Shown here one piece after another: positions 57,105 to 64,000 of a DNA stretch of 64,000 bases. This stretch comes from CAVOOW01 sp963697675 (GTDB lineage Bacteria > Actinomycetota > Actinomycetes > JACCUZ01), in contig CAVOOW010000008.1 of NCBI GenBank assembly GCA_963697675.1, positions 186,001-250,000 on the forward strand, in the 5' to 3' direction. The stretch's first letter is position 1. Every line of letters begins with the position of its first letter. The notes below the pieces were generated by a model, which had not been told where the DNA came from, did not search any database, and saw only the letters and a program-made list of their open reading frames with translations. The position numbers and the translations under genes were made by a program.

Positions 57105-58767
57105 ATGCGTCCCACCCGACACCGCCGTCACCTCGTGTTCGGCGCCGCCACCGTGCTGACCATCCTGGCCGTAGTGGCCGGCGCCGTGTTCACCAGCGGA
57201 GCCGAGGCTGGCACCCGGGCCGGCAACTCGCTCGCCGCGTCCACGACCACCGTCACGCCGAAGCTCGACTGGAGCGACTGCGGCGACGGTTTGCAGTGCG
57301 CCACGGCGCGCGTCCCGCTCGACTACGACAAGCCTCTCGGAAAGAACATCTCGCTGGCCGTCATCCGGCGTCTGGCGACCGACCACAAGCACCGGATCGG
57401 CTCGCTTTTCGTGAACAACGGCGGCCCTGGCAACTCCGTGCTCGACTTCGTCCGCGGCGATGCCACACAGGTGCTCAGCTCAGAGGTGCAGGCCCGCTTC
57501 GACGTCATCGGCTTCGACCCTCGCGGGGTGGGCCAGAGCACGCCGGTTCAGTGCTTTGCCAACCTCGACCAACAAGGAGCGTTCTTCGGGTCACGACCCG
57601 CATTGCCCGTCAACGCAGACGAAGTGCGTGTCTTCACGAAGGGTTCGAGCGCGATCGGCCGGCTCTGCCGCAAACACAACGGTGACCTGCTCGACCACCT
57701 CTCGACGGCCAATGTGGCTCGCGACATGGACCTGCTCCGTCAGGCCGTCGGCGACGAGCAGCTGACCTTCGCCGGTTACTCCTATGGCGGCTTGCTCGGC
57801 ATCACCTACGCCAACCTGTTCCCCGATCGAGTCCGGGCACTTGTGCTCGACGGCACCCCCGATCCGGTGGAATGGACCAGGAGCAATGGTGCCGCCGAGA
57901 CGGTGCCCTTCTCCGTGCGACTCGGCAGCGCCGACGCAACGTCGAAGGCGCTCGGCTTCTTCCTCGACAGCTGCCAGGCGGCCGACGAGGGTTGCGCCTT
58001 TGCGTCGCCCAACACCCGGGCCAAGTTCGACACGCTCCTCGCCCGACTGCTCGAGAAGCCGGTGTCGCTCGAGACGCCGGACGGATCGCTCGCGGTCTCG
58101 TACAGCTTCCTGGTGGACGGGCTCCGCGGCGGACTCACCTTCCCGCCGATCTGGTCCGAGCTCGCCGGCGACCTCGAGGCGGTCTGGCAGGCCACCGAGG
58201 CGCCAAGCGCGGGTGCTGGCGTCCGATACCGGCGCGATCGTCGCGCGGTCGACTCACGCTCCCGCCACGTCTCGCCTTCGCGAGATGCCCCAGGACGCGA
58301 TTGACGGCTACGACAACTCCACCGAAGCGCTGCTCGCGATCGCGTGTTCGGAGACCACAAACCCGGACGACCCGAAGGCGTGGCCGAAGCTGGCCGCCGA
58401 CGCCGATGCAAAAGCCCCGTACTTCGGGGCCGACTGGACCTACCTCGTCCAGCCGTGCGCGACCTGGCCGGCGCGGGACCACGACCGCTACACGGGTCGG
58501 TACACGGCGAAGACAGCCAACCCGCTGCTCTTCGTCGCCTCCCGCTTCGATGCTGCGAGCAGCTTCGAGCACACCCGGAAGCTGGTGGCCGGCATCCCCG
58601 GGGCCCGGCTCCTCACCCTCGAGGGCGCCGGTCACCCGGCCTCGTTCATCCCTGACCGGTGCATCGAGGACAGCATCGCCGCGTATCTGATCGACCAGGA
58701 GAGCCCGGCGCCCGGCGCCGTCTGCCGGCCCGACCTCCAGCCCTTCGAGTCGGGTAACCAACCCTGA
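57105..58767 (+). CDS. Secreted alpha/beta hydrolase, tripeptidyl aminopeptidase-like (one frameshift)
   Basis: ATG 57105 with GGAG 8 nt upstream. A signal peptide (HLVFGAATVLTILAVVAGAV, FTSGAEA) precedes an alpha/beta hydrolase: SLFVNNGGPGNSVLDF (oxyanion loop), FDVIGFDPRGVGQSTP, nucleophile Ser in FAGYSYGGLLGITYANLFPD and ALVLDGTPDPVEW. The frame changes near 58205. The second half, in another frame, has YLVQPCATWPARDHDRYTG, catalytic Asp in LFVASRFDAASSFEHTRKL and His in TLEGAGHPASFIPDRCIEDS, ending at TGA 58767. The pattern matches the TAP/SlpD-SlpE proteases that cleave tripeptides outside the cell. One inserted base explains the break, giving about 553 aa. Confidence 0.85.
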
Positions 58768-58796
58768 CGCCATGTCGTGACCGCGAGGTCCCGACC

Positions 58797-58842
58797 GCCG
58801 CCTCTGGTGATCCCGGTTCCGCCGTGATCCACGAGAGGCGGC
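58797..58842 (+). terminator. Hairpin downstream of the hydrolase gene
   Basis: GCCGCCTCT (58797-58805) and AGAGGCGGC (58834-58842) are a perfect 9-bp inverted repeat with a 28-nt loop, starting 30 bp after the stop codon. The long loop and absent T run make it a moderate candidate. Confidence 0.4.
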
Positions 58843-59033
58843 CATGGCACGGTCACCGCTGAACACGGCTGGACGTGCAGCTCACCAGTCCTTTGCGCGG
58901 CATAGCGCTCTTGACTTGAGGTAGCAACGAGCCTCGCGTCTACCCCTCCGGGCTGTGGTCCTGGCTCCGAGAGCGAACCCCCGGTCGTCTCTCGACATCG
59001 GGAAGAAGTTGGCCCTACGGTCGTTGGCAGTCC

Positions 59034-59291
59034 ATGCGAGGGATGTGGTCGCAGATGCGCAGTCTGCTGAGCCGGTTCAGTGACTGGGTCGTGGTTCATC
59101 CGGTCTTGTGGGGCGTGGGCTCGGGAGTCGTGCTCGTGCTACTCGGCTTTGCCCTCAATCTGCCACCGATCGTGGTCATTGCTGCCGGAGCCGCCATCGG
59201 CGTGCTGAACATCCTTCATGCGAAGAGACGGGGCTACTGCCCACTTCCGGCAGAGCCGGGTTCTCACCCGGGACGAGCGGAGGCCGAGTAA
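59034..59291 (+). CDS. Small two-helix membrane protein
   Basis: 85 aa from ATG 59034. After a short basic N-terminus (MWSQMRSLLSRFSDW) come two hydrophobic segments, VVVHPVLWGVGSGVVLVLLG and NLPPIVVIAAGAAIGVLNIL, separated by a tight turn, then a basic tail (HAKRRGYCPLPAEPG). It looks like a small inner-membrane protein of the type often annotated as hypothetical in actinobacteria. The 3' end overlaps the end of the converging Nudix gene by 28 bp if that gene's long C-terminus is real. No function can be assigned. Confidence 0.6.
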   Translation: MRGMWSQMRSLLSRFSDWVVVHPVLWGVGSGVVLVLLGFALNLPPIVVIAAGAAIGVLNILHAKRRGYCPLPAEPGSHPGRAEAE

Positions 59292-59977
59292 CCGTTCCGG
59301 GAATGCAGCGACGACTGACCCATATCTGCCGATCTGGGCCCCATCGGCATGACGCAGCCGTCGGCTGGATGGATGATCGTGCCCGACTGGGTGAGCAATG
59401 AGCAGGTCTCGATGGCGATGACCCGATCCGTCCAGCATGCGCTAGGCCGGTCTGGGACGACAAGGTCGTCGACGCCGATGCCGCCATGGGGCCCTACCCC
59501 AGCTACGGAACGGCCCTCCTCGAGATAGCGCATCCGTTTGGACTCGCACGCGGCGCGAACCCGACGGCGGACCGGCCCGCTGAGCAGAGGCAGCGCCGCC
59601 TTGAGCGGCAGCACTCGACTCTCGGCGATCTCCTCCGGCTGGACAACCACCGTGCCCAAAACGGCGTCGTCGAAGACACCACAGTCGAAGAGGAACCGCA
59701 CGCCACCAGGACGGCCGGGCCTGGGGCGCAGGAAGTCCACGCAGACCAGCCGGCCAGCGGCGACGTCAAGGCCGCACTCCTCCATGGTCTCGCGACGACA
59801 CGCCTCCCAGGGAGACTCGCCAAACTCGACAACTCCGCCCGGGATCGTCCAACCACCCTTGTACGTCGGCTTCAGGATCAGCAATCGGCCCTTACGGCCA
59901 CGCACCAGGGCTCCGGCAGAGGCTGGGATGGTCGAGGCTACGACCGGCAGCTGTGATTCGGCGTCATCGTCGCGCAT
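59264..59977 (-). CDS. Nudix hydrolase
   Basis: 237 aa if read to the stop at 59264. It opens with VASTIPASAGALVRGRKGRL, LILKPTYKGGWTIPGG and a full Nudix box: GGVVEFGESPWEACRRETME, ECGLD (G-x5-E-x7-RE-x2-EE-x-G pattern). Such enzymes hydrolyse nucleoside diphosphate derivatives using Mg2+ bound at the box. Homology ends near residue 155 at KRMRYLEEG, where related proteins normally stop. The following 80 residues look unrelated and may be a read-through past a lost stop or a frame error. ATG 59977 stands alone, with no operon partner. Confidence 0.82.
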   Translation of the reverse strand: MRDDDAESQLPVVASTIPASAGALVRGRKGRLLILKPTYKGGWTIPGGVVEFGESPWEACRRETMEECGLDVAAGRLVCVDFLRPRPGRPGGVRFLFDCGVFDDAVLGTVVVQPEEIAESRVLPLKAALPLLSGPVRRRVRAACESKRMRYLEEGRSVAGVGPHGGIGVDDLVVPDRPSACWTDRVIAIETCSLLTQSGTIIHPADGCVMPMGPRSADMGQSSLHSRNGYSASARPG

Positions 59978-60131
59978 AGGTATCAGGCTAGGTGCCTCCG
60001 GTGGCGAGGCTGCCTAGCCGGACGTGTCCTCCACGTCGTCGAGTTCGGCCGGGTGGCTGCCTGGACCCGTCCGGTGGCCCGAGCTTGCGCAAGATGTGCG
60101 TGAGTGCAAGGGCATGCACTGTCCAACTGAC

Positions 60132-61709
60132 CTACGTGGGGATCGATGTGCCTCGGAGCGCTGCCTCTGCTTCTTCGAGAAGGATTCGCTGAGCGCGCTG
60201 ATAGGTGGCATCAGCTTGTGCTGGGCTGTCAGCGACGGCGGTCAGGCCGACCCGACCGTGTTCGGTGAGACAGCTGATCATGTGGAAGACCACCCCTGTC
60301 TGCCGGGCTTGGTCGAAGTGCAAGGCGTGTCGCGCGACGATGTCGAACAGGTCGTCGATGCTCAGGGCGCGAAGCATCGGTGACTCGAGGTGATCGGTTG
60401 CAACGAGGTGCTTCTCCCGGCCCGCGGGGGTCAAGAACAGTCCGGTCGCGACGTCGTAGCGGCCGTCTGTCAGGAACTGCAGCGTGAGGAACGGGTGCGT
60501 GGTGCCGCCCTTGCGCAGGTTGATTTCGATCGCGTACGGCGTCCATGCACCCGCGGCGTCCTTGACCACGACGAAATCGAGGGCGAAGCGCCCGAGGACG
60601 CCCTCCCGGGCCAGCCGTTCCCCGACGATCATCGCCTCGCTGCTGATCGCCTTCGCGTAGGCGAAGTCCGCCGGGAAGCGGCAGCCGAGGTAACTCTGAC
60701 CGCTTGGCCCACCGAGCAACTGGTCGTGGGTCGAGAGCAGTTCGACTTTGCGGCTTCCCGGGATGACCCGCATCTGCACGCTAGGGCTGCGCAGCTCGGT
60801 GCCGGAGATGAGTTCCTCGACGATGCCGCCGCGCTCCACGAGCTTCGCTGCATACGCGTCGAAAGGCACGTCCGGACTCTCGAAGGTCATCGAGCGAATA
60901 CGCTTACCGATCGCATCACGCTCGTCCGCGCCTCCGGGGGGCGGCAGTCCACTCAGGTCGACCATCGCGTTTCCCTCGCCGGAGACGCCCTCGTTGAGTT
61001 TCACGATCACCGACTGCACGCTCGATCGTTGCGCGCGAAGCCGCATCGTCGCGTCCAACACATCGTCCATCGTGTGCAGGTCCTCGAGGCCGATCGGGTG
61101 CCGTACACCCTCTTCGGCGAACAGTCGCCGGCACCCGGTCTTGGTGCCGAGCTCGAACAGGCGCGGATCGGCGCCGTACATCGGGATGCCAAGAGCAATC
61201 GCGAGATCGCGTTCCAGCGCTGTCGTGTTGTAGGGCACGAGATGCGATCGAGTGCGGTCGGGGATGAGGTCGCCGATCCGGCGCAGCATCCGCGGCCGGG
61301 CCAGTATCTTCTCGCTGAGAGCGCCGGGCGAGGAATCGTTCACCGAGACGAGCGAGAGTCGCGCCCGGGCGTGACTCGGGATGATGCCAGGCAGCAACGC
61401 CAGGTAATACTCGACGATCGTGGGTGCTATCGGCATCGAGGTGACGTACACCATGCGTAACCGCGGTTCGCGCAATAGCAGCAGTAGAAACAGGAATCGT
61501 TCCTCCATGGCCTGGCTCATGGACCCGCTGCGTTCAGTGACCTTGTCGAGGGTCACCGACGGCACCACCACGACCGACTCGCCCTCCTCGTTGAGCCGCA
61601 TCCGTTCCCACACCCGCGGCATGCGCTGCTGCAACCGGTCGAATTGTGCGTAGCGCTGATCCTCGTCCAGGTCGGACAGAGTGACACTGCCGAGCGTGTC
61701 GGCGGTCAT
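60132..61709 (-). CDS. PGM1-related ATP-grasp peptide ligase
   Basis: 525 aa. The N-terminal half shows GESVVVVPSVTLDKVTERSG, FLFLLLLLREPRLRMVYVTS, PTIVEYYLALLPGIIPSHAR. The C-terminal ATP-grasp part has SVIVKLNEGVSGEGNAMVDL, GIVEELISGTELRSPSVQMR, LGRFALDFVVVKDAAGAWTP and the metal-binding YAIEINLRKGGTTHPFLTL. This is the PGM1 family, whose founding member joins peptides to the pheganomycin precursor. Here it is the last gene of a four-gene signalling operon; the ATG at 61709 overlaps the cyclase stop. The product is unknown; no precursor peptide gene is visible next to it in the window. Confidence 0.85.
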   Translation of the reverse strand: MTADTLGSVTLSDLDEDQRYAQFDRLQQRMPRVWERMRLNEEGESVVVVPSVTLDKVTERSGSMSQAMEERFLFLLLLLREPRLRMVYVTSMPIAPTIVEYYLALLPGIIPSHARARLSLVSVNDSSPGALSEKILARPRMLRRIGDLIPDRTRSHLVPYNTTALERDLAIALGIPMYGADPRLFELGTKTGCRRLFAEEGVRHPIGLEDLHTMDDVLDATMRLRAQRSSVQSVIVKLNEGVSGEGNAMVDLSGLPPPGGADERDAIGKRIRSMTFESPDVPFDAYAAKLVERGGIVEELISGTELRSPSVQMRVIPGSRKVELLSTHDQLLGGPSGQSYLGCRFPADFAYAKAISSEAMIVGERLAREGVLGRFALDFVVVKDAAGAWTPYAIEINLRKGGTTHPFLTLQFLTDGRYDVATGLFLTPAGREKHLVATDHLESPMLRALSIDDLFDIVARHALHFDQARQTGVVFHMISCLTEHGRVGLTAVADSPAQADATYQRAQRILLEEAEAALRGTSIPT

Positions 61710-62833
61710 GACGTGGTCCGGGCAGCGTCCAGCCCCTTGATGTCGTAGACACTGACGGGCCGTATGAACCCGCGCAACGTGATCTCGCCCAGCGAATCAC
61801 TGACCAGATAGTCCTCCGCGGCGCCGTGCACCCGCTGCGTCACCAGGATCTGATCCGCCGTCGCTACTGAGCACAACCGGGACGCGAGGTTCGTGACGCT
61901 GCCGATCGCCGCGTAGTCATAGCGGCCTTCGAAACCGATCCGGCCCATCGTGGCGAAGCCCTGGGCGATGCCCACCGAGAAGCCGAGGTCATGGCCACGA
62001 CGCCGCCACTCCGCCGAGAGATCCTGGATGCGGCTGCGCATCGCGACAGCCATCCGGATGGCGCGCAGCGCAGGATCGTCACATGGCAGCGGATCGTTGA
62101 AGAAGACCATCAGGCCATCGCCTGCAAACTGCTCGAGGGTTCCTTCGAAGCGGTGGATGAGGTCGCCGAGGGCGGCGTAGTACTCGCTCAGCACCGTCAT
62201 GACCTCTTCGGGTTCCGAGGTCTCGGCGAAGGCGGTGAAGCGCCGCAGGTCGCAGAACACGACGACGATCTCGCGTCGGTGGCTCTCGAGGAACGACTCG
62301 TCGCCGGAGTCGACAACCATCTCGACCAGCTGCGGTGCGAGGAAGCGGCGCAACCGGTTGACCCGGTCCAGCTCCTGGACCTGGGCTTGCACGCGCTCCT
62401 CGAGCTCGCGGTTCCATGCCTGCAGCTCGGCCGTCTGCGCCTCGATGGTGTCGTGGTAGCGCTTGACCCTGATCAGCGACTGGACACGCGCGAGCAACTC
62501 TGATTGGTCGAACGGCTTTGTCACGAAGTCGTCGGCACCGGCTTCGATCGCGCGCAGCTTCTCCTGTTCCCCGCTTGCGGTGATCATCACGACGGGCAGG
62601 AACGCGGTCGCGGGGTCCTGCCGGATCCGCCGGCAGACCTCGTACCCGTCCATGTCCGGCATCAAGATGTCGAGCAGCACGATGTCGGGCGGCTCCTCGC
62701 GCATGGTCGCCAACGCGTCCTCGCCGGAGTTCACTCCGACCACCTTGAACCCCCGCGGACTGAGCACCGCGTCGAGCAGCCGCACGTTCTGGGGCAGGTC
62801 GTCGACAACGAGAACAATCGGGTCGTCGCTCAC
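61706..62833 (-). CDS. Receiver-adenylate/guanylate cyclase response regulator
   Basis: 375 aa from GTG 62833 (overlapping the upstream stop). The N-terminal receiver has LVVDDLPQNVRLLDAVL, phospho-Asp in IVLLDILMPDMDGYEVCRRI and Lys in DDFVTKPFDQSELLARVQSL. A coiled-coil linker (ELQAWNRELEERVQAQVQEL) joins a class III cyclase domain with metal Asp in IVVVFCDLRRFTAFAETSEP and LEQFAGDGLMVFFNDPLP. It should make cAMP or cGMP when phosphorylated by the operon kinase. Substrate choice (ATP or GTP) is not resolved here. Operon position: third of the four genes seen. Confidence 0.9.
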   Translation of the reverse strand: MSDDPIVLVVDDLPQNVRLLDAVLSPRGFKVVGVNSGEDALATMREEPPDIVLLDILMPDMDGYEVCRRIRQDPATAFLPVVMITASGEQEKLRAIEAGADDFVTKPFDQSELLARVQSLIRVKRYHDTIEAQTAELQAWNRELEERVQAQVQELDRVNRLRRFLAPQLVEMVVDSGDESFLESHRREIVVVFCDLRRFTAFAETSEPEEVMTVLSEYYAALGDLIHRFEGTLEQFAGDGLMVFFNDPLPCDDPALRAIRMAVAMRSRIQDLSAEWRRRGHDLGFSVGIAQGFATMGRIGFEGRYDYAAIGSVTNLASRLCSVATADQILVTQRVHGAAEDYLVSDSLGEITLRGFIRPVSVYDIKGLDAARTTS

Positions 62834-63216
62834 GGCGACACCTCCTTGGACGGCAGGAAACTACGCACCTGCGCCGGGAGCGCTTGCACGCTGATCGGTT
62901 TCTCGAGGTAACCGTCGAAGCCGGCGTTCAGCGCGCGCTCGCGGTCGTCCTTCATCGCGAAGGCGGTCACGGCCACGACCGGCACCGACCTGGTGCGCGG
63001 GGAGTCGCGGAGCTGGCGCAGCGCCTCGGTCCCGTCCATACCCGGCAGCTGGAGGTCCATCAGGACCAGGTCCGGCGGACGCTCGATGGCCATCGCGACA
63101 CCCTGCTCTGCAGAACTGGCTGCGACCACGTCGAACCCGGCGAACTGCAGCACGTCCCGCACCAGCTTCAGGTTCTTCTCGTTGTCCTCCACCACGAGAA
63201 TCGTCTCTGCGCTCAT
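62830..63216 (-). CDS. Single-domain response regulator
   Basis: 128 aa, a receiver without output domain: acidic pocket ILVVEDNEKNLKLVRDVLQF, phospho-Asp in LVLMDLQLPGMDGTEALRQL, Thr in VPVVAVTAFAMKDDRE and Lys in GFDGYLEKPISVQALPAQVR. The start overlaps the hybrid kinase stop (ATGA) and the stop overlaps the receiver-cyclase GTG. It may shuttle phosphate between the hybrid kinase and the cyclase, or act as a phosphate sink (inference). DivK/CheY-like proteins of this length work in this way. Confidence 0.92.
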   Translation of the reverse strand: MSAETILVVEDNEKNLKLVRDVLQFAGFDVVAASSAEQGVAMAIERPPDLVLMDLQLPGMDGTEALRQLRDSPRTRSVPVVAVTAFAMKDDRERALNAGFDGYLEKPISVQALPAQVRSFLPSKEVSP

Positions 63217-64000
63217 GGCGCGTCGGTCCTCGCGTGGTGCTGGTCCTCGACTCCGGCCGGAAGAGCGCCGACGCGGCGCAGGGCCTCGATCACATCCTCA
63301 CGACCAACCGGCTTGACGAGGAACTCGGCGGCGCCCAGCGCCAGTGCCTGGGCGCGCTCGTCGAGAATCGTGACGACCACAACCGGGGAGGACGCCGTCG
63401 CAGGGTCGGCCTTGAGCGCCTCGAGGACGCCCCAGCCGTCCATGCCGGGGAGCCGGATGTCCAATACCACGGCCGCCGGGCGGTGTCGCCTGACCGCAGC
63501 CAGTCCTTCGACGCCGTCCCGGGCGGCCACGGTCTGGACTCCCGCGCCCTCGAGGAACAGGGAGATCAGGTCGAGCGAGCGACGGTCGTCCTCGACGACA
63601 ACCACCACCGGGCCTGCACCCGTGGCGTGGAAGGCCTCCTCGGTCTTTCTCACCGTCTCCCGGTCGGGGACGGAGAAGCCGAACGTGCTGCCCGCCCCGA
63701 CTTCGCTGTCGAGCCACATCCGGCCGCCGAACAGCTCGACAATGCGTCGGCAGAGTGTCAGCCCCAGGCCTGTCCCCTCGCCCTGACCGCGAGTCCGGCC
63801 GGCCTGCTGGAAGGACTCGAAGATGCGCTCCCGGTCCTCGGGCGCGACGCCGATCCCGTTGTCGGTGACGGTGACCCGCAGTTCGCCGTCCTCGCGCACC
63901 GCGCGCACCGACACGCGGCCTCCATCCTCGCTGAACTTCACCGCGTTGGACAGGAGGTTGAGCACGACCTGCTTGAAGCGCAGCTCGTCGGTCTCGATGT
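63213..64000 (-). CDS. Hybrid histidine kinase, C-terminal part (runs off the right edge)
   Basis: The visible 262 residues begin inside the ATPase domain (IETDELRFKQVVLNLLSNAV, then KFSEDGG). Further motifs are VTDNGIGVAPEDRERIFESF (G1), GQGEGTGLGLTLCRRIVELF (G2) and a C-terminal receiver (VVVVEDDRRSLDLI, phospho-Asp in AVVLDIRLPGMDGWGVLEAL, Lys in AAEFLVKPVGREDVI). The sensor and phospho-His domains lie beyond 64000. It is the first gene of the visible operon, transcribed leftward, and is expected to feed phosphate to the receiver and receiver-cyclase. Confidence 0.92.
   Translation of the reverse strand, partial: IETDELRFKQVVLNLLSNAVKFSEDGGRVSVRAVREDGELRVTVTDNGIGVAPEDRERIFESFQQAGRTRGQGEGTGLGLTLCRRIVELFGGRMWLDSEVGAGSTFGFSVPDRETVRKTEEAFHATGAGPVVVVVEDDRRSLDLISLFLEGAGVQTVAARDGVEGLAAVRRHRPAAVVLDIRLPGMDGWGVLEALKADPATASSPVVVVTILDERAQALALGAAEFLVKPVGREDVIEALRRVGALPAGVEDQHHARTDAP

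Noticed and set aside
1..64000. tRNA, rRNA, riboswitch, insertion sequence or prophage genes
   Set aside because: I looked in the intergenic gaps and coding frames and saw no tRNA-like cloverleaf, rRNA stretch, transposase, integrase or phage structural gene.

Overview
This is a very GC-rich window (about 70% by eye) with GTG and TTG starts, strong GGAGG-type ribosome binding sites and many 4-bp ATGA/GTGA gene overlaps. It comes from a high-GC Gram-positive actinobacterium. An SsgA-family protein (37.0 kb), a PGM1-type ATP-grasp ligase (60.1 kb), LuxR regulators of the large AAA type and a MoxR/DUF58/VWA cluster fit a soil actinomycete, possibly of a filamentous or sporulating lineage. The genus cannot be fixed from this sequence.

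Layout. 0.5-8.6 kb: a carbohydrate operon (minus strand: lipoprotein binding protein, two CUT1 permeases, GH4 glycosidase, GatZ-like protein, AgaS-like SIS isomerase), divergent from its DeoR-type regulator. 8.7-17.8 kb: a secreted GG-repeat protein, Lrp regulator, MFS exporter, YCII and RibD-like proteins, a SNF2 helicase, a DipZ-like redoxin and a secreted beta-helix protein. 17.9-25.5 kb: a two-domain NTF2-like protein, a 1197-residue cyclase/AAA/TPR signalling protein, a coiled-coil protein and a frameshifted GGDEF-EAL protein. 26.1-29.2 kb: a secreted CotH/lamin-tail/FN3 protein. 29.4-36.4 kb: two heavy-metal-type RND pumps with a lipoprotein between them, preceded by a near-perfect operator palindrome. 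37-45.7 kb: SsgA-like protein, PAS-LuxR regulator, a large LuxR-AAA regulator with two small beta-barrel proteins, an MFS exporter and a DUF389 membrane protein. 45.8-50.2 kb: HtrA-MoxR-DUF58-VWA operon. 50.4-54.1 kb: fragments of Tad-pilus genes flanking a second LuxR/small-barrel module with a collagen-like protein. 54.1-59.3 kb: a divergent NarL-type two-component pair, a secreted tripeptidyl-peptidase-like hydrolase and a small membrane protein. 59.3-64 kb: a Nudix hydrolase and a four-gene overlapping signalling operon (hybrid kinase, receiver, receiver-cyclase, PGM1-type ligase) running off the right edge.

Many genes are broken by single-base indels while their protein sequence stays conserved on both sides. 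Breaks are sparse elsewhere but very dense at 23.5-36.4 kb. I read most as consensus errors in a draft assembly and annotate the rejoined genes. The Tad fragments look like real truncations.

The most interesting points are: a galactosamine-type route with no visible kinase or catalytic aldolase; helically phased operators in the DeoR intergenic region; two paralogous LuxR/secreted-barrel modules; and the kinase-cyclase-ATP-grasp operon at the right end.
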